A DNA stretch of 64,000 bases from assembly GCF_004346865.1 (NCBI RefSeq), contig NZ_SMGR01000001.1, forward strand, positions 1,426,001-1,490,000. The letters run 5' to 3'. Made by a program: the position numbers and the translations under genes. Shown piece after piece: positions 1 through 7,928 of the stretch. The first letter of the stretch is position 1; each line of letters begins with the position of its first letter. The DNA is from Shimia isoporae (GTDB lineage: Bacteria; Pseudomonadota; Alphaproteobacteria; Rhodobacterales; Rhodobacteraceae). Below the pieces are notes generated by a model. It did no database searches and was not told where the DNA came from. It was given only the letters and a program-made list of their open reading frames with translations.

Positions 1-1
1 T

Positions 2-442
2 CAAATTCTTGCGCGGCTTCTTGCGGAAAATGCGGATGCCGCTGTGCTTTATGAGGCAAGCGCTGGCTTTGCAGCTTTTGACACGCGGAGGGTCACTGTG
101 TTTCCGGTGTCCGCCGGCTATGGTCGCGGTGTTGCTGTGGCGCCTAATGGGGATCGGACGTACATGAATATGGGGACTGGCGGCGTTGGGGCCGCGCTTG
201 GTATCGGCGGATTTGAAACACAATTTGTCATCCTGTTTGAAACGCGGGCGGATTTCGACAGCTTTGTCGTCAATGGCTATGATGCAACGGCCGGCTTGGG
301 GAGCATGTCTGGCGATAGTCGAGATGACGAAACGGTGCGGTTTGTGAACGGGCGATCGTTCTTTCTTTTGGACAAGCGGGGCTGGCGGGTGAATGCCAAT
401 GCAGAGGGGACCAAATACTGGCGTTCTCCGGAGTTGAACTAA
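2..442 (+). CDS. SYLF (Ysc84-like) domain protein, 5' truncated by window edge
   Basis: The reading frame is open from the first bases of the window, so the start lies upstream. A GTG at 44 is in frame, but coding clearly continues before it. The visible 147 residues resemble the SYLF/Ysc84 lipid-binding domain: a glycine-rich SAGYGRGVAV stretch, then GTGGVGAALGIGG followed by a hydrophobic strand (FVILFE). In this family the domain binds phospholipid, and bacterial members are usually exported. No signal peptide can be judged because the N-terminus is missing. The assignment rests on pattern resemblance only. Confidence 0.6.
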   Translation, partial: QILARLLAENADAAVLYEASAGFAAFDTRRVTVFPVSAGYGRGVAVAPNGDRTYMNMGTGGVGAALGIGGFETQFVILFETRADFDSFVVNGYDATAGLGSMSGDSRDDETVRFVNGRSFFLLDKRGWRVNANAEGTKYWRSPELN

Positions 443-534
443 CAGTGTGACGTGGCGTTGCCTGTGACGGTCACGCCTTGGGTCCGATGACAGCCGCAGC
501 CTAGTGTTCACTTGGACTTAGAGGGAGGCGTGCC

Positions 535-1599
535 GTGCAACGCATTTTGGTCGATCAGGCAAACATTACAAAAACGCAGCTGCAAGAGGTGGCGGATGCG
601 CCACTGGCGAACGGGCAGGCGCGCCTGAAAATTCGTCGGTTTGCATTGACCGCGAACAACGTGACATATGCCGCAACGGGGTTCGTGATCGGGTATTGGC
701 ATTTCTTTCCGACCGGCATTGACGGACAGGGCATAGTGCCGGTCTGGGGGTTTGCCGAGGTCGTTGAAACCACATCTGATGTTCTTGAAGTCGGAGAAAG
801 GCTCTATGGTTTCTGGCCGATGGCGGACACGATGGTGATGACGCCACAAGACATGGGTGGCAAGACAGTGTTGGACGCCAGCGAGCACCGGGCAAAGTTG
901 CCGGTCGTCTACAACCGCTATACCCGAACAGCGGAAAAAGGCGCAGCCGAAGAGGGGTGCCAGTCGTTGTTGCAGCCTCTTCTGGCAACGTCCTATCTGC
1001 TGAGTGACTGGCTTCAGGACAACAAATTTTTTGATGCAGAACAGGTGATTGTAGGAAGTGCTTCATCCAAAACCGGACTTGGTCTGTGCAAATTTCTGTC
1101 CGAGTTGGAAGGCGCGCCGGTCAAGGTGATTGGGCTGACGTCTTCGGGCAATGCTGACTATGTCGCCGCGCAATCGGGAGCCGACAGCGTTGTGACCTAC
1201 GACGCAATCGAAAACCTGCCCAAAGTGTCGTCTGTTTATGTGGACATGTCTGGAAATGCAGACGTGAAGCAACGCCTTCATACCCATTTGGCAAACGAAC
1301 TGCGCCATTCCAGCGCGGTTGGCACAAGCCATTGGGACCAATTCCGGCCCAAGCAGGAGCTGGCTGGCGTAAAACCTGAATTCTTTTTTGCGCCCAGCCA
1401 AATCGAAAAGCGTCGTGCTGAGTGGGGGCCTGGTGAAATCGAACGTCAAATCACTGCCGGTTGGAAACGGCTGGCGTCAGACGCAAGTTCCTGGCTCGAC
1501 CTGAAGGAACACAATGGCTTGGAAGCCGTCGCGGAAGTTTACAGCGCGCTTGCAACAGGCAAGGCCAACGCCCGCGATGGACACGTCGTGAACCTTTAA
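535..1599 (+). CDS. DUF2855 family protein
   Basis: This 354-residue protein starts at GTG 535, preceded by a strong GAGGGAGG ribosome-binding site. It resembles the DUF2855 family, distant relatives of medium-chain dehydrogenases/reductases. Visible traits are RRFALTANNVTYA near residue 35, VIGYWHFFP near 60, and a central dinucleotide-fold-like VIVGSASSKTGLGLCKFL around 180. No zinc-binding cysteine/histidine set of classical alcohol dehydrogenases is obvious. Substrate and reaction are unknown. Its stop overlaps by 4 bases the stop of the convergent radical SAM gene, leaving no room for a terminator between them. Confidence 0.75.
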   Translation: MQRILVDQANITKTQLQEVADAPLANGQARLKIRRFALTANNVTYAATGFVIGYWHFFPTGIDGQGIVPVWGFAEVVETTSDVLEVGERLYGFWPMADTMVMTPQDMGGKTVLDASEHRAKLPVVYNRYTRTAEKGAAEEGCQSLLQPLLATSYLLSDWLQDNKFFDAEQVIVGSASSKTGLGLCKFLSELEGAPVKVIGLTSSGNADYVAAQSGADSVVTYDAIENLPKVSSVYVDMSGNADVKQRLHTHLANELRHSSAVGTSHWDQFRPKQELAGVKPEFFFAPSQIEKRRAEWGPGEIERQITAGWKRLASDASSWLDLKEHNGLEAVAEVYSALATGKANARDGHVVNL

Positions 1600-2537
1600 G
1601 CGGAACAGCTTGCTCCGCCGAGCACACAAAATTTTGCACAGTGAGGATGGTTGAGCGCGACATCGCGTTCAGCCTCTTCAAGTGTATGTCCAAGATCGAA
1701 TTGTGTGTCGTACGGCAGCAGCGTGCAGGCAATCACCGACGGTTTTCCAGCGCCTTTGTGCCGCACGACCATTCGGGAGCTTGAACACATCACTTCGGAC
1801 GGCGACTTGTTAAGGATCGACCAGCATTCCGTTGTGATTTCCGGCACGTCAACCGTTTCATCCATTTCTGGAAAAAGCACTGTTTCTCCAGGATTTAGAG
1901 CGTCGATATTAAAGTTTTCGATGTCGAAAAGTTCGGCGTAACCGTCTCTGGAATTTTTATCCGATTCACCCCAAACAGTGCGTCCGGCGACGGCCATTTT
2001 GAAGCCATTGTCGCGCAGCCATCTCATGCCTTCGAGAGTGCGCTCGAAGCTACCCCGACCGCGTTCCTTGTCGTGTAATTCCGGTCCGTAGTGATCTACT
2101 GAAATTCTGAAAGTGAGTTTTTCGGCGTAAGCCTCCTTCAACTCAAGCAATTCGGCTTTCACGCGTTTGCGTTGCATCGGTTGCATCGCGTTGGTGAGGA
2201 TCAAGACCTCATATCCACGGTCCAGCGCGCGACGGGTCATTTCGACCATTTCCGGATTCATGAAAGGTTCGCCACCGGTGAACCCAATTTCCCGGACGCC
2301 CCATTTGCGTGCCTCCAGCTGATCAAGGTAATCGCTGACCTCGTTCGCGGTTAAATATACCAAGGCATCATTTGTCGGGGACGACAGGATATAGCAATTT
2401 TCGCACTCGATGTTGCAGAGCGTGCCGGTATTGAACCAAAGGGTTTGCGGATCTGTGAGCGCTACAGTGGCGCGGGTGTCGCCTTTGGCCGTCACGTGTG
2501 GATCGGCGAACTTGGCGGGATCTGCGTTGTCTTTCAT
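1596..2537 (-). CDS. Radical SAM protein with cysteine-rich C-terminus
   Basis: A 313-residue radical S-adenosylmethionine enzyme. The CxxxCxxC motif (C41, C45, C48 from the chosen start) binds the 4Fe-4S cluster that cleaves SAM, and FTGGEPF follows as the usual GGE motif. The C-terminal third carries more cysteines (CSSS, CTLL, and HPHCAKFC followed by ASC), which suggests an auxiliary cluster of SPASM or twitch type. I chose ATG 2537 because the 41 residues encoded further upstream look like untranslated sequence; the alternative start is 2660. The substrate cannot be told from the sequence. It is convergent with the DUF2855 gene. Confidence 0.8.
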   Translation of the reverse strand: MKDNADPAKFADPHVTAKGDTRATVALTDPQTLWFNTGTLCNIECENCYILSSPTNDALVYLTANEVSDYLDQLEARKWGVREIGFTGGEPFMNPEMVEMTRRALDRGYEVLILTNAMQPMQRKRVKAELLELKEAYAEKLTFRISVDHYGPELHDKERGRGSFERTLEGMRWLRDNGFKMAVAGRTVWGESDKNSRDGYAELFDIENFNIDALNPGETVLFPEMDETVDVPEITTECWSILNKSPSEVMCSSSRMVVRHKGAGKPSVIACTLLPYDTQFDLGHTLEEAERDVALNHPHCAKFCVLGGASCSA

Positions 2538-2666
2538 ATGCCTGTCACTTCTTTTTGGTGCATCGGGGGTATCCCTTATCGAGGTTGCTGGTAAAGAGCT
2601 TTGCCGAACAGTGACAGAGTTGTGATGGGCGCTTGCGATGATAAGGTCGCGGTGGTACATGCTGAC

Positions 2667-2692
2667 TAACGAAATTCGTTAGCGCTAACGAA
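2667..2692. promoter_or_regulatory. Composite palindromic operator upstream of zwf
   Basis: Three half-sites lie back to back: TAACGAA, TTCGTTA and TAACGAA. Bases 2667-2681 form TAACGAAATTCGTTA, and 2675-2692 form an exact 18-base palindrome centred on GCGC. GTTAGCGCTAAC-type palindromes are typical operators of LacI-family repressors. It lies 50-75 bases before the zwf start, so it probably controls zwf-pgl-pgi. The regulator is not in the window. Confidence 0.6.
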
Positions 2693-2740
2693 ATCTATGA
2701 AGAGCTGCTGGGAAGGTGGCCTGCGGGGAAGACGAAGACG

Positions 2741-4204
2741 ATGGTATCGAGGACGATTCCGGTTCAAGCCTTTGATCTTGTTGTGATCGGTGGCACGGGC
2801 GATCTGGCTCGGCGCAAGATTCTGCCTGCGTTGTACAAGCGTTTCTGTGCGGGACAAATGTCGGAAACCTGTAGATTGATCGGAGCTGCGCGCCGTGACT
2901 TGAGCAACGAAGCCTACAGGAGCTTTGTGCGGGAAGCCCTGCGCGAGTTTGCAGGAGAGTTGGCATTGGACGAGGACACAGTGGCCGGTTTCTGTTCGCT
3001 GGTCCACTACGTGTCTATTGATGCTCGCGGGGAAGGCGGCTGGCAGTCTTTGTCGGATCTGGTTGGGCAAACGGCCTCAGAAGATGCGGTGCGCGCGTTC
3101 TATTTCTCGGTTGGACCCGGGCTGTTTTCAGATATTGCCGAACGGCTGAAACGGTTTGGGTTGACCGACGAGGACAGCCGTGTGGTTGTCGAAAAACCCT
3201 TCGGGCGTGATCTTGAGTCTGCGCGCGCGCTGAACGCGCAATTGGCGCAGTATTTCGACGAAAGCCAAATCTACCGGATCGATCATTATTTGGGCAAAGA
3301 AACGGTTCAGAACCTGATGGCGGTTCGTTTCGGGAATATGTTGTTCGAGCCTTTGTGGAACGCGCAGTACATCGATCATATTCAGATCACCGTTGCGGAA
3401 AGCGTGGGAGTGGAAGGGCGAGGGGAGTACTACGAGCGCGCTGGCGCGATGCGGGATATGGTGCAGAACCACCTCATGCAGCTGCTTTGCCTGATTGCAA
3501 TGGAGCCTCCGGCGCACTTTGATCCGGACGCGGTTCGTGATGAAAAACTCAAAGTCATTCGTGCACTCGATGTGATACAGCCTCATCACATCGTCCGCGG
3601 GCAATATACCGCTTCAGAAGGCGCGTTGAGCTATCGCGAAGACGTCGGGAATGAGCGATCCAAGACAGAGAGCTTCATTGCTTTGAAGTGCCACCTGAAC
3701 AATTGGCGGTGGGCTGGAACGCCGTTTTACCTGCGAACAGGCAAGCGTCTTAGTCACCGTGACAGCGAGATCACCGTTGTTTTCAAAGACACGCCACACT
3801 CCATTTTTGGGCCAGAAGCTGGGCGTCACCGCAACGAATTGACCATTCAGTTGCAACCCAACGAAGGCATTACGCTGGGCGTTACAATCAAGGAGCCGGG
3901 TCCGGGTGGCATGCGGCTTGTGGATGTGCCTCTTGATATGAGCTTTGCCGAGGCCCTTGGACCGGCGGCAGACGCGCCTGATGCCTACGAACGTTTGATA
4001 ATGGATGTGATCCGCGGAAATCAGACGTTGTTCATGCGCAACGATGAAGTGGAAGCAGCCTGGGCTTGGACAGACCCGATCATTCGGGGCTGGGAAGCCA
4101 GGGGCGACGTGCCAAAACCATATGATGCCTATAGCGCCGGTCCTGATGACGCGACGCTAATGATGCGTCGTGACGGACGCGACTGGAAAGGACTAAGCAA
4201 GTGA
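2741..4204 (+). CDS. zwf: Glucose-6-phosphate 1-dehydrogenase
   Basis: Oxidises glucose 6-phosphate to 6-phosphogluconolactone with NAD(P)+, the entry step of the Entner-Doudoroff and oxidative pentose phosphate routes. The protein has 487 residues, the family's normal size. The N-terminal Rossmann motif GGTGDLARRKILPAL is at about 12-26, and the active-site signature RIDHYLGKE contains D181, H182 and K186. It is first of the operon zwf-pgl-pgi, and its TGA overlaps the GTG start of pgl. A palindromic operator lies upstream, consistent with sugar-responsive control of the operon. Confidence 0.97.
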   Translation: MVSRTIPVQAFDLVVIGGTGDLARRKILPALYKRFCAGQMSETCRLIGAARRDLSNEAYRSFVREALREFAGELALDEDTVAGFCSLVHYVSIDARGEGGWQSLSDLVGQTASEDAVRAFYFSVGPGLFSDIAERLKRFGLTDEDSRVVVEKPFGRDLESARALNAQLAQYFDESQIYRIDHYLGKETVQNLMAVRFGNMLFEPLWNAQYIDHIQITVAESVGVEGRGEYYERAGAMRDMVQNHLMQLLCLIAMEPPAHFDPDAVRDEKLKVIRALDVIQPHHIVRGQYTASEGALSYREDVGNERSKTESFIALKCHLNNWRWAGTPFYLRTGKRLSHRDSEITVVFKDTPHSIFGPEAGRHRNELTIQLQPNEGITLGVTIKEPGPGGMRLVDVPLDMSFAEALGPAADAPDAYERLIMDVIRGNQTLFMRNDEVEAAWAWTDPIIRGWEARGDVPKPYDAYSAGPDDATLMMRRDGRDWKGLSK

Positions 4205-4875
4205 AGATCATCGAGTATCCCGATACGGACATCATGATGATGGATGTGGCGAATGTGCTGGCCGAAGATTTGTCAGAAGCTCTGCACACCAAAGATCGCG
4301 TAACCTTGGCTGTCCCCGGTGGCACCACGCCGGGTCCGGTCTTCGACGCTTTGAGTGCCGTCGACCTGCCTTGGGAGCGTGTAGACGTCATGCTGACCGA
4401 TGAACGTTGGGTTCCGGAAGACCATGAACGTTCAAACACAGCCCTTGTCAAAGCCCGCCTTGTGACCAACCGCGCGGTCGGTGCAAGGTTCTTCCCGTTT
4501 TTCGCGCCAGCCGAGAAACCCGAAGATGTGCTGGCAGATATAGAAGCGGCCTTGATTGGAGCCATGCCAGTCGACATTGCGGTGCTGGGCATGGGCGCGG
4601 ATATGCATACGGCTTCTCTGTTTCCTGACAGCGATGGGCTTGAAGCGGCCTTGGCGGCAGATGCGCCGGTTCTGGTACCAGTCCGAAAAGCCGGTTTGCC
4701 GGATGTGCGTGTCACGTTGTCGGCACGCGTGCTGGATGGTGCGATGCGCAAGCACGTCCTGATCAAGGGGGATGACAAAAAAGAAGCGCTAGTACAGGCG
4801 CGAGGCTTGTCTCCCCGGGAGGCACCGATCAAGGCGGTTCTGGACGGCGCGCAGATTCACTGGAGCAAGGGGTAA
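4201..4875 (+). CDS. pgl: 6-phosphogluconolactonase
   Basis: Hydrolyses 6-phosphogluconolactone to 6-phosphogluconate, the step after Zwf. It has 224 residues and belongs to the DevB-type family of the NagB/SugP fold. Recognisable parts are the phosphate loop GGTTPG near residue 40, the LTDERWVP motif near 67, and a later [14 protein letters not shown] segment matching the family's G-x-G-x-D-G-H region. It starts at GTG, overlapping the zwf stop by four bases (GTGA), so translation is probably coupled. Confidence 0.95.
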   Translation: MKIIEYPDTDIMMMDVANVLAEDLSEALHTKDRVTLAVPGGTTPGPVFDALSAVDLPWERVDVMLTDERWVPEDHERSNTALVKARLVTNRAVGARFFPFFAPAEKPEDVLADIEAALIGAMPVDIAVLGMGADMHTASLFPDSDGLEAALAADAPVLVPVRKAGLPDVRVTLSARVLDGAMRKHVLIKGDDKKEALVQARGLSPREAPIKAVLDGAQIHWSKG

Positions 4876-4879
4876 AGCC

Positions 4880-6469
4880 ATGTGGGCAGAATTGGATGCG
4901 ATGGCTGAAAGCGCAAAAAAGCGCCGGATTTCGGATTTGTTCAAAGCAGATGCGTTTCGTGCCGACTCCTTTTGCATAGAAGCCGATGGCCTGCTTTTCG
5001 ACTACTCCAAGACCTCGATTGATGACATTGGGCGCGCCGCATTGCTTGCGTTGGCGGAAGCCGCCGACGTGGCAGGCAAACGTTCTGCGATGTTTGGAGG
5101 GCAGGCGATCAATGAAACCGAGGGCCGGTCTGTCTTACACACCGCTTTACGCGCCCTAGATGGTCAACCGGTTCTGGTGGACGGACAAGATATTCTCCCT
5201 GACGTCAATGCCACGCGCGAGCGGATGGCCGCGTTCGCCCGATCCGTCAGGGACGGAAGTTTTGGCCACATAACAGACGTTGTGAACATCGGGATCGGGG
5301 GGTCGGATTTGGGACCTTTGATGGCTGTCATGGCCTTGGCACCCTATCACGATGGGCCAAAGTGCCATTTTATCTCGAATGTGGACGGTGCAGATTTGAC
5401 CGATACGCTGGCCGGTCTTGATCCGGCGAGCACATTGTTCATTGTCGCGTCCAAGACATTCACAACGCAGGAAACCATGCTGAATGCGCGGTCGGCGTTG
5501 AAGTGGGCCGGTGGTGAGTCCGCCCTAGAGCGGTTTGTGGCGATTTCCTCTGCGGTCGAGAAATGCGCTGAGTTCGGTATTCCGGCTGAACGCGTGTTCG
5601 GTTTTGGCGATTGGGTTGGTGGTCGATACTCTATGTGGGGGCCGATCGGACTTTCTATAATGCTGGCGGTCGGTCCAGGCGCTTTTGAAAAGTTCCTGCG
5701 CGGCGCTCAGGCGATGGACAACCATTTCAAGACTGCCGAGTTTTCTGAAAATATGCCGGTAATGCTGGCGCTGGTCGGTATTTGGAACCAACAGGTTTGC
5801 GGACATGGAACGCGTGCTGTCCTGCCCTATGAACAGCGTTTGGCGCGTTTGCCTGCCTACTTGCAGCAGTTGGAAATGGAGTCCAATGGCAAGTCGGTCG
5901 CTTTGGACGGCAGCGCCCTTGATAGGGTGGCAGGACCTGTTGTTTGGGGTGAGCCCGGGACCAACGGGCAACACGCATTCTATCAGTTGATCCATCAGGG
6001 GCAGCAGGTTGTGCCCTGCGAATTCATGGTAGGTGCCGAGGGGCATGAACCGGAGTTGATGGAGCATCATCGCGCGTTGGTGGCGAACTGTCTTGCGCAA
6101 TCCGAAGCTCTGTTGCGCGGGCGTTCGGAAGAAGAGGCGAGGGCACAGTTGGAGGCAAAGGGGATGTCCGGCCGTCAGCTTGACCAGTTGGCCAAGCATC
6201 GGGTGTTCTCGGGCAATCGGCCTTCGACAACTTTGCTGTATCCGAGGCTGACGCCTTATGTTCTGGGTCAGATCGTGTCCTTGTACGAGCATCGCGTGTT
6301 CGTGGAGGGCGTGATTTACGGCATAAACTCTTTCGATCAATGGGGTGTGGAGCTTGGCAAGGAACTCGCTGGCGGGTTGGTACCCGCTGTCGAAGGAAAA
6401 GGGGTTCCCGACGGCACCAGCGGATCTACCTTTCGGCTTCTGGAACGCATACTGCACATTCGGGACTGA
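4880..6469 (+). CDS. pgi: Glucose-6-phosphate isomerase
   Basis: Interconverts glucose 6-phosphate and fructose 6-phosphate. In organisms without a working Embden-Meyerhof route it feeds triose-derived hexose back into Zwf. The protein has 529 residues, a little under the usual 545-550. Visible signatures are [10 protein letters not shown] near residue 139, SKTFTTQET near 191, [11 protein letters not shown] near 247, and the C-terminal family signature [17 protein letters not shown]. It follows pgl by four bases as third gene of the operon. No clear intrinsic terminator follows it. Confidence 0.97.
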   Translation: MWAELDAMAESAKKRRISDLFKADAFRADSFCIEADGLLFDYSKTSIDDIGRAALLALAEAADVAGKRSAMFGGQAINETEGRSVLHTALRALDGQPVLVDGQDILPDVNATRERMAAFARSVRDGSFGHITDVVNIGIGGSDLGPLMAVMALAPYHDGPKCHFISNVDGADLTDTLAGLDPASTLFIVASKTFTTQETMLNARSALKWAGGESALERFVAISSAVEKCAEFGIPAERVFGFGDWVGGRYSMWGPIGLSIMLAVGPGAFEKFLRGAQAMDNHFKTAEFSENMPVMLALVGIWNQQVCGHGTRAVLPYEQRLARLPAYLQQLEMESNGKSVALDGSALDRVAGPVVWGEPGTNGQHAFYQLIHQGQQVVPCEFMVGAEGHEPELMEHHRALVANCLAQSEALLRGRSEEEARAQLEAKGMSGRQLDQLAKHRVFSGNRPSTTLLYPRLTPYVLGQIVSLYEHRVFVEGVIYGINSFDQWGVELGKELAGGLVPAVEGKGVPDGTSGSTFRLLERILHIRD

Positions 6470-6519
6470 ATTTTGTAATCGCCGAGAAATTATCCATTCT
6501 GCCCAAAATTTGCCTTATT

Positions 6520-6534
6520 TTAAGTTTCGGTTAA
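6520..6534. promoter_or_regulatory. CtrA-type box (TTAA-N7-TTAA)
   Basis: The sequence TTAA-GTTTCGG-TTAA matches both half-sites of the alphaproteobacterial CtrA consensus TTAA-N7-TTAAC, except that G follows the second half. It lies about 80 bases before the small zinc-ribbon gene and 50 bases after the pgi stop, a promoter-like position. Only the motif match supports it. Confidence 0.5.
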
Positions 6535-6614
6535 GAATTGGTCACATAAATCAATTTTGCCTCGCAAATTATTGAAAGCGGGGCGCTGGGGTTAAGGCAA
6601 CATGGGGTGGCGCA

Positions 6615-6923
6615 ATGGCGCGGTGCATCGAGTGCGACAAAGAGATTGGCTTCTATGAAACGGCAAACAAAGGGCGGTGTTATACCTGCTCTATGGAAGT
6701 TTTGTCGGAAAAGCTGGGGTTTGATCCGCGTCATGGGGATCGCGAGGATGGCAAAGAAGTCGCTGTAATCAAAGACGAAAACCACGTTGATATGGCTGAA
6801 GTTGACGGTCGTGAGCGGAATGATTTTCACGCTGGGGTTGCAGTGGGATTTGCATTGCGCGCTGCGATGGCGGTGTCGGAAAGTCTCGACCGTGAACCAC
6901 AAATGCGGTTGATCAATCCCTGA
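6615..6923 (+). CDS. Small zinc-ribbon protein, function unknown
   Basis: A 102-residue soluble protein with two CxxC knuckles (C4/C7 and C22/C25, 14 residues apart), the layout of a zinc ribbon. After this the chain is acidic and charged, then has an alanine-rich hydrophobic helix (AGVAVGFALRAAMAV) near the end. There is no signal peptide. I do not recognise the family. The ATG is preceded by a G-rich stretch that could act as a ribosome-binding site. The gene stands alone between pgi and tRNA-Gly. A TTAA-N7-TTAA element upstream suggests control by CtrA; this is inference. Confidence 0.6.
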   Translation: MARCIECDKEIGFYETANKGRCYTCSMEVLSEKLGFDPRHGDREDGKEVAVIKDENHVDMAEVDGRERNDFHAGVAVGFALRAAMAVSESLDREPQMRLINP

Positions 6924-6987
6924 TCCGAGACGTGTCTCTTCGGTTTTGGAGCCGGAGAGAATCAATTTGTAACTATTTGTGTGGAAT

Positions 6988-7061
6988 TGGAGCGGGTAAC
7001 GGGAATCGAACCCGTAACAAGAGCTTGGGAAGCTCGTGTGATACCTTTTCACCATACCCGC
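6988..7061 (-). tRNA. tRNA-Gly (anticodon CCC)
   Basis: On the minus strand the 74 bases fold as a tRNA: a 7-bp acceptor stem GCGGGTA/TACCCGC, an anticodon loop TTCCCAA giving CCC (reads GGG), the T-arm GGGTTCGATTCCC, and an encoded CCA end at 6988-6990. The closing pair of the anticodon stem appears to be a C-T mismatch, with pairing resuming outside it. Confidence 0.93.
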
Positions 7062-7130
7062 AACCGTGCGGAAATTAGCTAGAGATATCGCGCAGCCGCG
7101 TCAATGGCCGCGCTTTTTGTTTGCACGGTT

Positions 7131-7847
7131 TTATGCGGTCACAGCCATTGCTTCGATCAGCGGCTCGTCTTCGTTTCTCATTGTTTCCAGGATGTGACCA
7201 TGCATGCGCTGTTTCTGCATGCCGAATATCCCGCGTCCCTTGTTGAACGCGGCAGCGTAGTCCATCGCAGCTTTTCGGGTGGTTTCGGCGTCGGGCAGGG
7301 CGGCCATGAGGATATTGTCAGCTGCAGCCTCGTCTGCGGTTAGACGGCGTCCGGTAAGGGCCATTTCGTTGAACCGGTGTTCCGGTACGGCCTTGCGGAT
7401 ATATGCAACCATTGACGGCAGGAACGGGATGTTTACGTCTACTTCGGGATAGCAAAAATAGCCTCTGTCCGCGCGCATGAAACGGAAGTCGCAGCAACTT
7501 GCCAGCATTGCACCGTTTCCGAAGGCATGGCCGGTGATCGAAGCAACTACCGGAACGGGTAAGGTCAGCAACTTCCCGAAAACCGTATTCATGTCTCGCA
7601 GGAACGCTTGGATTTCGTCAGACTTTCCTGATTGCTGCGCTCCCATCATCCAGTTCAGATCGATGCCCTGAGACCAGTTTTTTTCGTCATTTGATGTGAT
7701 GACAAACGACCGCACGGTTTTGTCTTCTTCGACCTTTTGAATTGCATCCAGCATGGCGGCTGCAAAAGCCGGGTTTTGGCGATTTTCGCCATTGCACAGC
7801 GTCAGGACAGCGGTTTTGCCAACGACTTCGTATTGCGTGATCGACAT
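7131..7847 (-). CDS. Enoyl-CoA hydratase/isomerase family protein (probably isomerase type)
   Basis: A crotonase-fold protein of 238 residues, somewhat short for the family (about 260). The CoA/oxyanion segments SQGIDLNWM near residue 58 and ITGHAFGNGAMLASCCDFR near 104 are visible. The glutamate of the first hydratase motif (GGG-x-E) is replaced by methionine, while the second (YPEVDVNIPF) is kept. This single-Glu pattern fits delta3,delta2-enoyl-CoA isomerases better than hydratases. It would act in oxidation of unsaturated fatty acids, but the assignment to isomerase is inferred. It is a single gene. Confidence 0.8.
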   Translation of the reverse strand: MSITQYEVVGKTAVLTLCNGENRQNPAFAAAMLDAIQKVEEDKTVRSFVITSNDEKNWSQGIDLNWMMGAQQSGKSDEIQAFLRDMNTVFGKLLTLPVPVVASITGHAFGNGAMLASCCDFRFMRADRGYFCYPEVDVNIPFLPSMVAYIRKAVPEHRFNEMALTGRRLTADEAAADNILMAALPDAETTRKAAMDYAAAFNKGRGIFGMQKQRMHGHILETMRNEDEPLIEAMAVTA

Positions 7848-7928
7848 ATGGGCTCCGAAGGCTAATGAATTTTCACTAACCTAACGAGAGCGATGGCGCC
7901 GAACAATCTTGACCCAAGGGGAGGTGAT

